Assembly: GCA_021205375.1 (NCBI GenBank)
Contig: JAJPXR010000100.1
Coordinates: 1 to 12,851 of the forward strand
Reading direction: 5' to 3'
DNA length: 12,851 nucleotides
Origin: Clostridiales bacterium
GTDB lineage: Bacteria; Bacillota; Clostridia; Oscillospirales; Oscillospiraceae
The translations under genes were made by a program, and so were the position numbers. Shown piece after piece: positions 6,129-12,553 of this stretch. The notes under the pieces were generated by a model. That model had not been told where the DNA came from, searched no databases, and saw nothing but the letters and a program-made list of their open reading frames with translations. The stretch's first letter is position 1. Each line of letters begins with the position of its first letter.

Positions 6129-6188
6129 CCCCTCCGCCACCGCCTAAAGGCGGCGGCCCTCCTCCCCTTTCAGGGGAGGCAAGAGGGG
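6129..6188. repeat. Palindromic intergenic repeat, copy 2
   Basis: Outer arms CCCCTC (6129-6134) and GAGGGG (6183-6188) enclose two clean hairpins: CCGCC-TAAA-GGCGG (6140-6153) and CCTCCCC-TTTCA-GGGGAGG (6161-6179). Together they predict a three-way junction. The 3' half is identical to copy 1 over 24 bases; the 5' half differs in sequence but keeps the pairing. It lies in a divergent intergenic region. Confidence 0.75.
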
Positions 6189-6365
6189 AAGGTGCTTATT
6201 GCCTGGTGCTGGTTTTGTTCGACAGCTACAGGATTTTTCAGCAGAGAAAACCTGCTCTAACCACTAGCCATTAAAACGCGACTGATTCAAAGGGATAACC
6301 TGTTTCAGTTTTATTGTAGTGAACCGGGGATGAAATGTCAACGGTTTTCCCGCTCCAACCGAGGA

Positions 6366-6394
6366 TTGACGACAGCGCCCATTGGTGGTATCCT
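6366..6394 (+). promoter_or_regulatory. Promoter of the M15 peptidase lipoprotein
   Basis: TTGACG (6366-6371), a 17-nt spacer and TATCCT (6389-6394) lie 45 nt upstream of the start codon. The -35 box matches 5 of 6 consensus bases and the -10 box 4 of 6. Confidence 0.55.
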
Positions 6395-6439
6395 GTGTTT
6401 CGACGATTCGACCGTTCTCTCCGGGAAAGGAGCTTTTTC

Positions 6440-7285
6440 ATGAGGAAACACACCACCCTTTTGACCCTGCTGCTGGCGCTGCTGTTGGCTCTGACCGGCT
6501 GCGGCGGGAGCGCCGCGGAGGACGCAGGGGCCACCGACGGTTCTGCCGACAGCTCCGCTGTCTCCAGCGCGGATCCTGGCCCGGAGGAGGGCGTCACCTC
6601 CATTTCCAGCCAGCCGGTGGAGGAAGAAGGACCCGCCCTGACCGCCGCCGACGTGTACGCCATGGACGCGGGGACGATTCTGACGGCAGAAGAGCTGGAC
6701 GGGCTGGACACAAGCGAGCTGTTCTTCTATGAGGACATTTCCGATCAGGTCTTTGCCCGGATGGAGGGGGTGTCCTTTGGCGCGGACTGCACCACCGCCA
6801 GGGAGGACCTGCGGTATGTCCGGGTGCTGCACACCGGCTTCGACGGGGAGACCCACATCGGGGAGTTGGTGGTGAACCAGGCCATCGCGGAGGACGTTGT
6901 GGAGATTTTCCAGGGGCTTTATGGGGCATCTTACCCCATCGAAAAAATGCTGCTCATCGACGAATACGGCGGCGACGACGAACTTTCCATGGAGGACAAC
7001 AACACCTCCTGCTTCAACTTCCGGGCAGTCTCCGGCACAGAACACCTCTCTCAGCACGCCTACGGCCTGGCCATCGACGTGAACCCCCTCTACAACCCCT
7101 ACATCACCTCCTCCGGCTACGAGCCTTATAACGCTGGGGACTACATCGACCGCACCCTGGACTTCGATTACAAAATCGACGAAACCGACTTGTGCTATCA
7201 ACTGTTCACCCAGCACGGGTTCACCTGGGGCGGGAGCTGGAGTTCCGTCAAGGATTACCAGCATTTCCAACTGGAGGCGGAGTGA
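6440..7285 (+). CDS. M15 family (VanY/DdpC-like) D,D-carboxypeptidase lipoprotein
   Basis: This 281-residue exported lipoprotein is a predicted zinc peptidase acting on peptidoglycan stems, trimming D-Ala-D-Ala or a similar cross-bridge. Residues 1-21 are a lipoprotein signal peptide: MRKH, a Leu-rich core, and the lipobox LTGC with C21 as the lipidated residue. Residues 22-66 are a Ser/Ala/Glu-rich linker reaching from membrane to wall. The catalytic domain fills the C-terminal half: SQHAYGLAID (204-213) gives H206 and D213 as zinc ligands, and DYQHF (272-276) gives H275 as the third ligand. This spacing fits the M15C-type subfamily. ATG at 6440 has an AAAGGAG box 7 nt upstream; an earlier frame to 6335 overlaps the promoter. 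It is monocistronic or weakly linked to folD (92-nt gap). No vancomycin-resistance genes are nearby, so a housekeeping wall role is more likely. Confidence 0.88.
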   Translation: MRKHTTLLTLLLALLLALTGCGGSAAEDAGATDGSADSSAVSSADPGPEEGVTSISSQPVEEEGPALTAADVYAMDAGTILTAEELDGLDTSELFFYEDISDQVFARMEGVSFGADCTTAREDLRYVRVLHTGFDGETHIGELVVNQAIAEDVVEIFQGLYGASYPIEKMLLIDEYGGDDELSMEDNNTSCFNFRAVSGTEHLSQHAYGLAIDVNPLYNPYITSSGYEPYNAGDYIDRTLDFDYKIDETDLCYQLFTQHGFTWGGSWSSVKDYQHFQLEAE

Positions 7286-7289
7286 CCTG

Positions 7290-7312
7290 CGGAATTATTT
7301 TGAAACATTCCG
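7290..7312 (+). terminator. Possible weak hairpin between the lipoprotein gene and folD
   Basis: CGGAAT (7290-7295) pairs with ATTCCG (7307-7312) around an 11-nt loop, 4 nt after the lipoprotein stop. It is followed by TATAAAATT rather than a T-run, so termination would be poor. That TATAAA (7313-7318) could be a -10 box for folD, but no -35 box is at a good distance. Confidence 0.25.
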
Positions 7313-7377
7313 TATAAAATTACGCTTTTACTACACTTTGTTGACGCATCAAATCGAAACAGAAGGGAAAAACGCAT

Positions 7378-8220
7378 ATGGCAACCATTTTGAAGGGCGC
7401 GCCCGTGGCGGCGGCACTGAACGAACGCACCCAGGCGCTGTGCGAGGAACTGAACGCGAAGGGCATCGTCCCAACCCTGGCTGTGGTCCGGGTGGGGGCG
7501 CGGGAGGACGACCTCTCCTATGAGCGGGGGGTCACCAAGCGCTGCCAGGCCCTGGGCGTGGGCGTAAAGCAATTTGTGCTGGACGCACAGGCTACCCAGC
7601 AGGAACTGCTGGCGGTCATCGACCAAATCAACCGGGATACAACCATCCACGGCTGTCTGCTGTTCCGGCCCCTGCCGCCCCAGATGGATGACCGGCAGGT
7701 GCGCGCCGCCCTCGCCCCGGAGAAGGATGTGGACGGCATCACCGACCTGTCCCTGGCCGGGGTGTTCACCAATGCGCCCGTGGGCTTCCCCCCCTGCACC
7801 GCCCAGGCCTGCGCGGAGATTCTGGACTTCTACGGGGTCGAACTCTCCGGCAAGCGGGTGACGGTGGTGGGCCGGAGCTTGGTGGTGGGCAAGCCGGTGG
7901 CTATGCTGCTGGACAAGCGCAACGCCACCGTGACCATGTGCAACTCCCGCACCCGCGACCTGCCCGCCATCTGCCGGGAGGCCGACGTGGTGGTGGTGGC
8001 CATGGGCAAAATGGGCGCCATCGGCGGCGACTGCCTGCGGCCCGGCCAGGTGGTGGTAGACGTGGGCATCCACGTGGACGAAACCGGCAAGCTCCGGGGG
8101 GACGTGTGCTTCGACCAGGCGGAGCCGATGGTGGAGGCCATTACGCCGGTGCCCGGCGGGGTGGGAGCTGTGACCACCGCGGTGCTGGTGGGGCATGTGG
8201 CGCAGGCCGCGGCGAGATGA
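7378..8220 (+). CDS. folD: FolD-like methylenetetrahydrofolate dehydrogenase with altered cyclohydrolase residues
   Basis: This 280-residue cytosolic enzyme belongs to the FolD family, which interconverts 5,10-methylene-, methenyl- and 10-formyl-tetrahydrofolate. Seen: PTLAVVRVG (32-40) at the N-domain, PLPPQM (98-103), PEKDVDGIT (114-122) with the family Asp at 119, and the dinucleotide loop VVGRSLVVGKP with PVPGGVGAVTTAVL near the end. Length matches FolD. Oddity: in an ungapped alignment with E. coli FolD around the Y-x-x-x-K motif, Y48 is kept but the Lys is V52 (SYERGVTKRC), and the Gln of the usual VQLPLP is F96 (LLFRPLP). The family's Lys and Gln support cyclohydrolase, so this protein may be dehydrogenase-only or changed in function (inference). 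ATG at 7378 follows an AAGGG box 10 nt upstream. The stop lies at the start of a heptamer repeat. Confidence 0.9.
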   Translation: MATILKGAPVAAALNERTQALCEELNAKGIVPTLAVVRVGAREDDLSYERGVTKRCQALGVGVKQFVLDAQATQQELLAVIDQINRDTTIHGCLLFRPLPPQMDDRQVRAALAPEKDVDGITDLSLAGVFTNAPVGFPPCTAQACAEILDFYGVELSGKRVTVVGRSLVVGKPVAMLLDKRNATVTMCNSRTRDLPAICREADVVVVAMGKMGAIGGDCLRPGQVVVDVGIHVDETGKLRGDVCFDQAEPMVEAITPVPGGVGAVTTAVLVGHVAQAAAR

Positions 8221-8249
8221 GCTGTTAGCTATTGGCTTTTAGCTGTTAG
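8220..8249. repeat. 7-bp tandem repeat at the folD stop codon (about four units)
   Basis: AGCTGTT, AGCTATT, GGCTTTT and AGCTGTT run from the last base of the folD stop codon, continuing the family at 3977-4003. It leads directly into the second copy of the 53-bp repeat. TAG occurs at 8226, 8240 and 8247, so this block closes only two forward frames. Confidence 0.75.
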
Positions 8250-8252
8250 CCA

Positions 8253-8305
8253 GGTTAGTGCTTGCCGTTTCGTCAGCGCTTTTGCCCAGTGTCGTACAAG
8301 TTTTT
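8253..8305 (+). repeat. 53-bp dispersed repeat, copy 2
   Basis: This matches 4006-4058 at 43 of 53 positions without gaps. Like copy 1 it follows a heptamer block at the 3' side of a plus-strand gene. No coding capacity is apparent. Confidence 0.75.
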
Positions 8306-8345
8306 CGCTAAGAAGTATGTCCCGGTAATTGACCACCCTTCTCGT

Positions 8346-8432
8346 CTCCGCCGTCAAGCGGCACTTCCGCTGCGCTCCCTGCCCTGAAGGGGAGGTGGCG
8401 CGGCGCAAGCCGCAACGGAGGGGTTTCACCCC
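8346..8432. repeat. Palindromic intergenic repeat, longer variant (copy 3)
   Basis: The first 40 bases match copy 1 (4724-4763) with one mismatch, then the element diverges. It contains GCGGC-GCAA-GCCGC (8400-8413), a hairpin with a GNRA-type loop, and ends with GGGG-TTTCA-CCCC (8420-8432). CTCCG (8346-8350) can pair with CGGAG (8416-8420) as the outer stem. Together with the heptamers, the 53-bp repeat and a terminator it fills the 324-base gap 8221-8544. Confidence 0.7.
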
Positions 8433-8467
8433 AAGTCCGAGCGCAAGAAATCGCCAGATAAGCAAAG

Positions 8468-8510
8468 AAAGGCCGTGGGCTGGCTGTTTTTCCAGTCCAC
8501 GGCCTTTTTG
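8468..8510 (-). terminator. Bidirectional terminator between folD and the J-domain gene
   Basis: A 16-bp stem (8468-8483 with 8492-8507, one G-U pair) has an 8-nt loop. On the minus strand it follows the J-domain stop codon by 37 nt and runs into TTTCTTTGC; on the plus strand it ends in TTTTT. It can serve both convergent genes. Confidence 0.8.
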
Positions 8511-8544
8511 TATACAAATGGAATTGGTTTCAACGTTGGCGGTA

Positions 8545-9249
8545 TCAGGTGAAACCGCCCGGGCCGCCATAATAGCCGCCATACCCACCATAGTATCCGC
8601 CGCCGCCGCAGTTGCAGCAGCAGTTGCAGAACAGGTTCAGCAAACACAGGTACAGGCACCAGCTATGGTGGCCGCTCATGGTACAGAAGTTGGCGTTTTG
8701 CTGCTGGTAGAACTGCCCGCCCATCTGGACCTGTTGCAGTGCCATCTGGTACTCCATGTTGTTGGGGTCCAGGCGCACCGCCTGCTGGAGCTGCTGCACG
8801 GCCAGAATTTTGTTGCCCAGGCCGGAGTTTGCCATTCCGCTGATATAATACCACCGGGCGTTGCGCTCCTTGGAATCCATCCGGTTCAGCACGTTCAGCG
8901 CGTCCTCGTAGCTGCCCACCTGGACGAAGTGCCACGCGGACTGAAATTCCGGGCTGTCCTGCCGGGTGTCGTAGGTGGTGCGGCGCTGGGACTGCTGCTG
9001 ATAGCTGCGGAAGGGGTCGGAGTAGGCGGAGCCGCCGCTGTTGTAGTTGGGCTGTTGCCGCTGATACTTCTGGGGGTTGTTGATCTGGTCGTAAGCGGCG
9101 TTGATCTCGTTCATCTTCCTGGCACACTCCGGGTCGTTGGGGTGCAGGTCGGGATGGTACTGCTTGGCCAGCTTACGGTAAGCCTTTTTGATCTCATCCG
9201 GCGGAGTGTCAGGAGTTACCCCCAATACTTTATAAGGATCGTCGATCAT
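8545..9249 (-). CDS. J-domain protein with TPR-like middle and Cys/Gly-rich tail
   Basis: This 234-residue protein begins with a J domain (residues 4-62): DPYKVLGV, helix II KKAYRKLAKQYHPDLHPND with the HPD motif at 32-34, and helix III NEINAAYDQI. J domains stimulate DnaK-type ATPases. A Gln/Ser/Tyr-rich linker (63-98) leads to a helical TPR-like region (about 102-175: FQSAWHFVQVGSYEDALNVL, YYISGMANSGLGNKILAV, AVRLDPNN). The C-terminus is unusual: a hydrophobic segment with eight cysteines (C189 to C214, including CNCCCNC), then GGGGYYGGYGGYYGGPGG. It lacks DnaJ's zinc-finger and peptide-binding domains, so it is not DnaJ itself. ATG at 9249 overlaps the upstream stop as ATGA, so it is translationally coupled to the DUF5685 gene; AGGAGG lies 13 nt upstream, longer than usual. 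The tail might insert into membranes, bind metal or be acylated (inference). Confidence 0.88.
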   Translation of the reverse strand: MIDDPYKVLGVTPDTPPDEIKKAYRKLAKQYHPDLHPNDPECARKMNEINAAYDQINNPQKYQRQQPNYNSGGSAYSDPFRSYQQQSQRRTTYDTRQDSPEFQSAWHFVQVGSYEDALNVLNRMDSKERNARWYYISGMANSGLGNKILAVQQLQQAVRLDPNNMEYQMALQQVQMGGQFYQQQNANFCTMSGHHSWCLYLCLLNLFCNCCCNCGGGGYYGGYGGYYGGPGGFT

Positions 9250-10085
9250 GATTCGGTGGATTCCTCCTGTCGCGCGTTCTTTTGCTTGTTCACCCACTGG
9301 GTCCAAACGCCGGAATATAAGATGTTGCGGAGCAGGTCCAGATCCTGCTCCAGAGGCAGAGCTTCAAAGGCCATGGTGCTCTCCCCGATGAGCATTTCCA
9401 GCACTGGCAGCGGCTCAAAGTTGCCGTTGGCCTCCCGGAAGGCGGTGACGGGGTTATAGCGGCCCTTTTTCTGGTCGGATTCCTCGTCCAGCACCGCGTC
9501 CATCACGTAGATGAACCGGCCCAGCCAGTCTCCCATCCGCTCCAGGGTTGGCTGCCAGTAGCCCCCCTGAGGGGCAAACAGTCCGGCCATCAACTGGCCG
9601 AAGCACTTGGAGGTCTCGTCCAGGCTGGCGGATTTTTCCTGCTCCAACGCGCCCAGCCGCTCCAGGCTCTCTTCGATGACGCGGCACTGCTCTGGCCACT
9701 GCTCCCGGATGTCCCGGCAGGCGGGGCGGAGAGCCTGGGCGCAGGCGTACTTGACCACATTGTGGTCATCGTTCCAGTCGTCCAGGCAGTTGTAGTAAGC
9801 CAGGGCCACGTTCATGTCCGCCCCGTAGTCGGTCCACTTGCTCTGCCGCCAGTTCTGTTTGCCCACGGGATGGGCGATGCAGCCCTTTTGCCCGGTGGCG
9901 AGGTCCGGTTCCTCCAGGCTGTCCAGCAGCAGCACCAGAAAGGTCATGTCATAGGTCAGAGAGAGGCGGGAGAGCTGCCCGTGCCGCCGCCCGATGGCCC
10001 GGCACAGCCCGCAGTAGACCGCCCGGTAGCGGTCGATCTGTTCGTCGTCCAAAATGGCCTGGTTCGCCACTACATATCCGAACAC
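9246..10085 (-). CDS. DUF5685 family protein
   Basis: This 279-residue, mostly helical protein matches DUF5685 as I know it: N-terminus MFGYVVANQ, then YRAVYCGLCRAIG (C25 and C28), SLTYDMTFLVLLL, GCIAHP (C69, H72), ADMNVALAYYNCLDDWNDD (90-107), and FIYVMDAVLDEESDQKKGRYNP (191-212). The two aspartate-rich segments (D102, D103, D106, D107 and D196, D200, D204) sit on helices and recall the metal-binding motifs of all-alpha isoprenoid synthases, though that is a resemblance seen by eye. The Cys/His pattern could bind zinc. The start is GTG at 10085, 3 nt after the alcohol dehydrogenase stop, without a clear ribosome binding site, so translation is probably coupled. No function is established to my knowledge. 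Its partner downstream is a J-domain protein, an association I recall from other clostridia. Confidence 0.85.
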   Translation of the reverse strand: MFGYVVANQAILDDEQIDRYRAVYCGLCRAIGRRHGQLSRLSLTYDMTFLVLLLDSLEEPDLATGQKGCIAHPVGKQNWRQSKWTDYGADMNVALAYYNCLDDWNDDHNVVKYACAQALRPACRDIREQWPEQCRVIEESLERLGALEQEKSASLDETSKCFGQLMAGLFAPQGGYWQPTLERMGDWLGRFIYVMDAVLDEESDQKKGRYNPVTAFREANGNFEPLPVLEMLIGESTMAFEALPLEQDLDLLRNILYSGVWTQWVNKQKNARQEESTES

Positions 10086-10088
10086 GGC

Positions 10089-11267
10089 TCAGATGTTGGC
10101 CATGCGGTAGATTTCCAGCATGTCGTCCTGGTCCAGCTTTACGAACGCGCCGATGGTGCGGGTGCCCTGGTAGGAACAGCCCTTTGCCAGAGACTTGAGG
10201 GTAGCCTCGTTCTGGACGCCAATGCAGTCGCCCAGGCAGACGGGCATCCCCAGGGTGTGCCAGTAGTCCATGAAGCCCCGGATGGTGGACAGCACACAGG
10301 TCTCGTCGTCGTCACAGCGCAGGCCCAGCACCTTCCGGCCCAGGTTGGCGAAGCGGGCCATGTCGTTGTGGCAGACATACCTGGCCCAGTGGGGCCACAT
10401 GGCAGAGAGGCTGGCGCCGTGGGCCAGGTCATAGACGGCGCTGAGCTGGTGGCCCAGTTGGTGAACGGCGAAATCCTTATCCCGGCCCAAACCGGTCAGG
10501 TCGTTGTGGCTCAGACTGCCGCTCCACATGATCTCGCTGCGGGCCTGGTAGTTCTCCGGCTCGTTCATGGCGATCAGGCCGTTTTCCATCACGTTGCGCA
10601 GCAGCGCCTCCGCGATGCCGTCGGTCATCTGGTTCTGCCCGGCGTCCTTGGCGAAATAGCGCTCCAGCGTGTGCATCATGATATCTGTCACGCCGCAGGC
10701 GGTTTGGTAAGGGGGCAGGGAATAGGTCAGTTCCGGGTCCATGATGGCGAACCGGGGCCGGTTGTGGGGAGTGGAGCAGCCCCGCTTCACGTGGATCTCC
10801 TCGTTGGTCAGCACCGCGGAGTCGCTGGTCTCGCTGCCGGCGGCGGCGATGGTCAGCACGCTGCCCACGGGCAGCTCTCCGGTGACGGAGCGGGTACGGT
10901 CGAAGTAGTCCCAGATGGGGCTGCCGCCGTAAAGACCCATGGCCATGGCCTTGGCGGTGTCCAGTACGCTGCCGCCGCCCACTGCCAGCAGGAAGTCGAT
11001 GCCGGAGGTCTGGTATTTGTCGGTCAGCTTTTGGGCCAGGGCCAGACGGGGATTGGGCTGTACGCCGCCTTCCACGTCGTAGCGCAGCTTGGCCGCCTCC
11101 AGCGAGGCGGTGACCTTGTCTAACGTGCCGTTGCGGAGGACGCTGCCCCCGCCGTAGAGGACCAGCACATGGGTGCCGCCGCACTGGGCCACGGCCTGTC
11201 CCACCTGAGAAACCGTCCCCGCGCCGAAAATCACGTTGGTGGGAACGCAGTAGGTAAATTGATTCAT
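10089..11267 (-). CDS. Iron-dependent alcohol dehydrogenase, YqhD/BDH type
   Basis: This 392-residue cytosolic enzyme belongs to the iron-containing alcohol dehydrogenases and reduces aldehydes with NAD(P)H. The N-terminus has FGAGTVSQVG and VLYGGGSVLRNG (36-47), the YqhD/BDH-type coenzyme loop, and VGGGSVLDTAKA (96-107) is the family dinucleotide motif. Metal ligands are D195 and H199 in TDIMMHTLE, H269 in VHQLGHQL and H283 in DLAHGASLS; their spacing matches E. coli YqhD (194, 198, 267, 281). Length is also close to YqhD (387). ATG at 11267 is chosen because the coenzyme fold starts at once and a GGGGG box lies 7 nt upstream; the frame continues to 11396 through the promoter. It is the first gene of a three-gene operon. 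Likely substrates are butyraldehyde or toxic short aldehydes (inference). Confidence 0.93.
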   Translation of the reverse strand: MNQFTYCVPTNVIFGAGTVSQVGQAVAQCGGTHVLVLYGGGSVLRNGTLDKVTASLEAAKLRYDVEGGVQPNPRLALAQKLTDKYQTSGIDFLLAVGGGSVLDTAKAMAMGLYGGSPIWDYFDRTRSVTGELPVGSVLTIAAAGSETSDSAVLTNEEIHVKRGCSTPHNRPRFAIMDPELTYSLPPYQTACGVTDIMMHTLERYFAKDAGQNQMTDGIAEALLRNVMENGLIAMNEPENYQARSEIMWSGSLSHNDLTGLGRDKDFAVHQLGHQLSAVYDLAHGASLSAMWPHWARYVCHNDMARFANLGRKVLGLRCDDDETCVLSTIRGFMDYWHTLGMPVCLGDCIGVQNEATLKSLAKGCSYQGTRTIGAFVKLDQDDMLEIYRMANI

Positions 11268-11322
11268 ACAAAAGCCCCCGCGAAAGGTAATAGAGTGGTA
11301 TAGAAAACAGATACTATTCAAA

Positions 11323-11350
11323 AGTATACCTGATTTTGCGGGAAAAGCAA
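11323..11350 (-). promoter_or_regulatory. Promoter of the ADH-DUF5685-J protein operon
   Basis: On the minus strand TTGCTT (11345-11350), a 16-nt spacer and TATACT (11323-11328) lie about 56 nt upstream of the start codon. The -10 box is good, the -35 box weak. It sits in the 344-base divergent region 11268-11611, which also holds the promoter and leader of the plus-strand gene. Confidence 0.45.
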
Positions 11351-11457
11351 GAGCGTCAAAGAATTTCTTTGTAAATCTTCCGTTAATTTCGCGCATAAAC
11401 GGGTTTTTCGCTTCACGGTGCGCCGCCGCCGGGGAAATTGTTTGGACAAAGAGACGG

Positions 11458-11486
11458 TTGTCAGGACTGGAAACCTGTGGTATACT
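11458..11486 (+). promoter_or_regulatory. Promoter of the NTP-transferase gene
   Basis: TTGTCA (11458-11463), a 17-nt spacer and TATACT (11481-11486) each match 5 of 6 consensus bases. The expected start is near 11493, giving a leader of roughly 120 nt that contains a 10-bp direct repeat and, just before the ribosome binding site, a small hairpin (CGAAG at 11586-11590 with CTTCG at 11594-11598). Confidence 0.65.
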
Positions 11487-11522
11487 GTCTCAGGTGTGAG
11501 TATTCTCTTATCTGATACGCCA

Positions 11523-11542
11523 TATTATACACTATTATACAC
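11523..11542. repeat. Perfect 10-bp tandem duplication in the divergent intergenic region
   Basis: TATTATACAC occurs twice back to back. The 10-bp period equals about one helical turn. On the minus strand each unit contains TATAAT, so they could be alternative -10 boxes for the alcohol dehydrogenase operon, but no good -35 box is at the right distance. They could also be a paired operator. Confidence 0.6.
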
Positions 11543-11611
11543 CAAAAGAAAAACGTCCCAGGCGAGAACACGCCGCAAAGAAGGACGAAGGAACTTCGGA
11601 GGAAAACAGAG

Positions 11612-12535
11612 ATGAAAAAACCGATTTTGGCGGTGCTGGCCGCCGGTATGGGTAGTCGGTACGGCAGCCTGAAGCAGATGGACCCGGTGGGACCCAGCGG
11701 CGAATTTATCATTGACTATTCCATCTACGATGCCCACCGCGCGGGCTTCGAGACGGTGGTCTTTATCATCAAGCATGAGATCGAGGAGGCATTCAAGGCC
11801 ACCGTGGGCAGCCGGGTGTCCAGCTATATGGAGGTGCGCTACGCCTTCCAGCAGTTGGATATGCTGCCTGAAGGCTACGCCGTCCCCGAAGGGCGGGTGA
11901 AGCCCTGGGGAACCAGCCACGCCATCCTCTGCGCCCAGGAGGTGCTGGACGCGCCCTTCGCCGTCATCAACTCCGATGACTACTATGGACCGGAGGCGTT
12001 TCGGGCGGCCTACGACTTTTTGAGCGGTGCAGACGATGGGGCGGACAAGTGCCACTATGCCATGGTGGGCTACCACCTGAAAAACACCGTGACCGAGAGC
12101 GGCAGCGTGGCCCGCGGCGTGTGCGACCTGGACGAAAACGGCTGCCTGACCCGCGTGACGGAGCACACCCAGATCGAGACTTATCCCGGCGGCATCCGCA
12201 CCACCCTGGACGGCGGCGCCACTTGGTCCGATCTGGACCCGGACACCCTGGTCTCTATGAACCTGTGGTGTTTCCGGCCCAGCTTTGTGAAGGAGCTGGC
12301 GGCGGAGTTCCCCGCGTTCCTGGACAAGGCTTTGGTGGAGAACCCCCTGAAGGGCGAGTTCTTCCTGCCCCTGACCGTCACGGAGATGCTCCAGAGCGGC
12401 AAGGCGGACATCAAGGTCCTCTCCAGCCGGGATAAGTGGTACGGCGTGACCTACAAGGCCGACCGCCCCGGCGTGGTGGCGGCGCTCCAGCGCAAGACCG
12501 ATGAGGGGCTGTATCCCTCTCCGCTGGTGCAGTAA
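11612..12535 (+). CDS. Nucleotidyltransferase (NDP-sugar pyrophosphorylase-like)
   Basis: This 307-residue cytosolic protein has the GT-A-like NTP-transferase fold, joining a nucleoside monophosphate to a sugar phosphate or similar phosphate. LAVLAAGMGSRYGSLKQMD (6-24) is the signature phosphate-binding loop with G14, R16 and K21. WGTSHAILCA (99-108) is the base/sugar contact region. VINSDDYYG (118-126) gives the metal-binding aspartates D122/D123. GEFFLPLTVTEML near the C-terminus is typical of this subfamily. ATG at 11612 has a GGAGG box (11598-11602) 9 nt upstream. It is monocistronic, with its own promoter and terminator. Related clostridial genes often sit beside a choline-kinase-like phosphotransferase; none is present here, so the substrate (sugar-1-P, phosphocholine or another) cannot be assigned. 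Confidence 0.88.
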   Translation: MKKPILAVLAAGMGSRYGSLKQMDPVGPSGEFIIDYSIYDAHRAGFETVVFIIKHEIEEAFKATVGSRVSSYMEVRYAFQQLDMLPEGYAVPEGRVKPWGTSHAILCAQEVLDAPFAVINSDDYYGPEAFRAAYDFLSGADDGADKCHYAMVGYHLKNTVTESGSVARGVCDLDENGCLTRVTEHTQIETYPGGIRTTLDGGATWSDLDPDTLVSMNLWCFRPSFVKELAAEFPAFLDKALVENPLKGEFFLPLTVTEMLQSGKADIKVLSSRDKWYGVTYKADRPGVVAALQRKTDEGLYPSPLVQ

Positions 12536-12553
12536 CCGTCGTTTCCTGAATAT

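Noticed and set aside
6440..7285. Vancomycin-resistance vanY
   Set aside because: The M15 fold is there, but no vanH, vanA/B, vanX, vanR or vanS is nearby and the lipoprotein architecture is common in non-resistant clostridia.
9762..11123. A 453-codon plus-strand frame opposite the alcohol dehydrogenase and DUF5685 genes
   Set aside because: It is a mirror frame of GC-rich coding DNA; the opposite strand has clear family motifs and starts.
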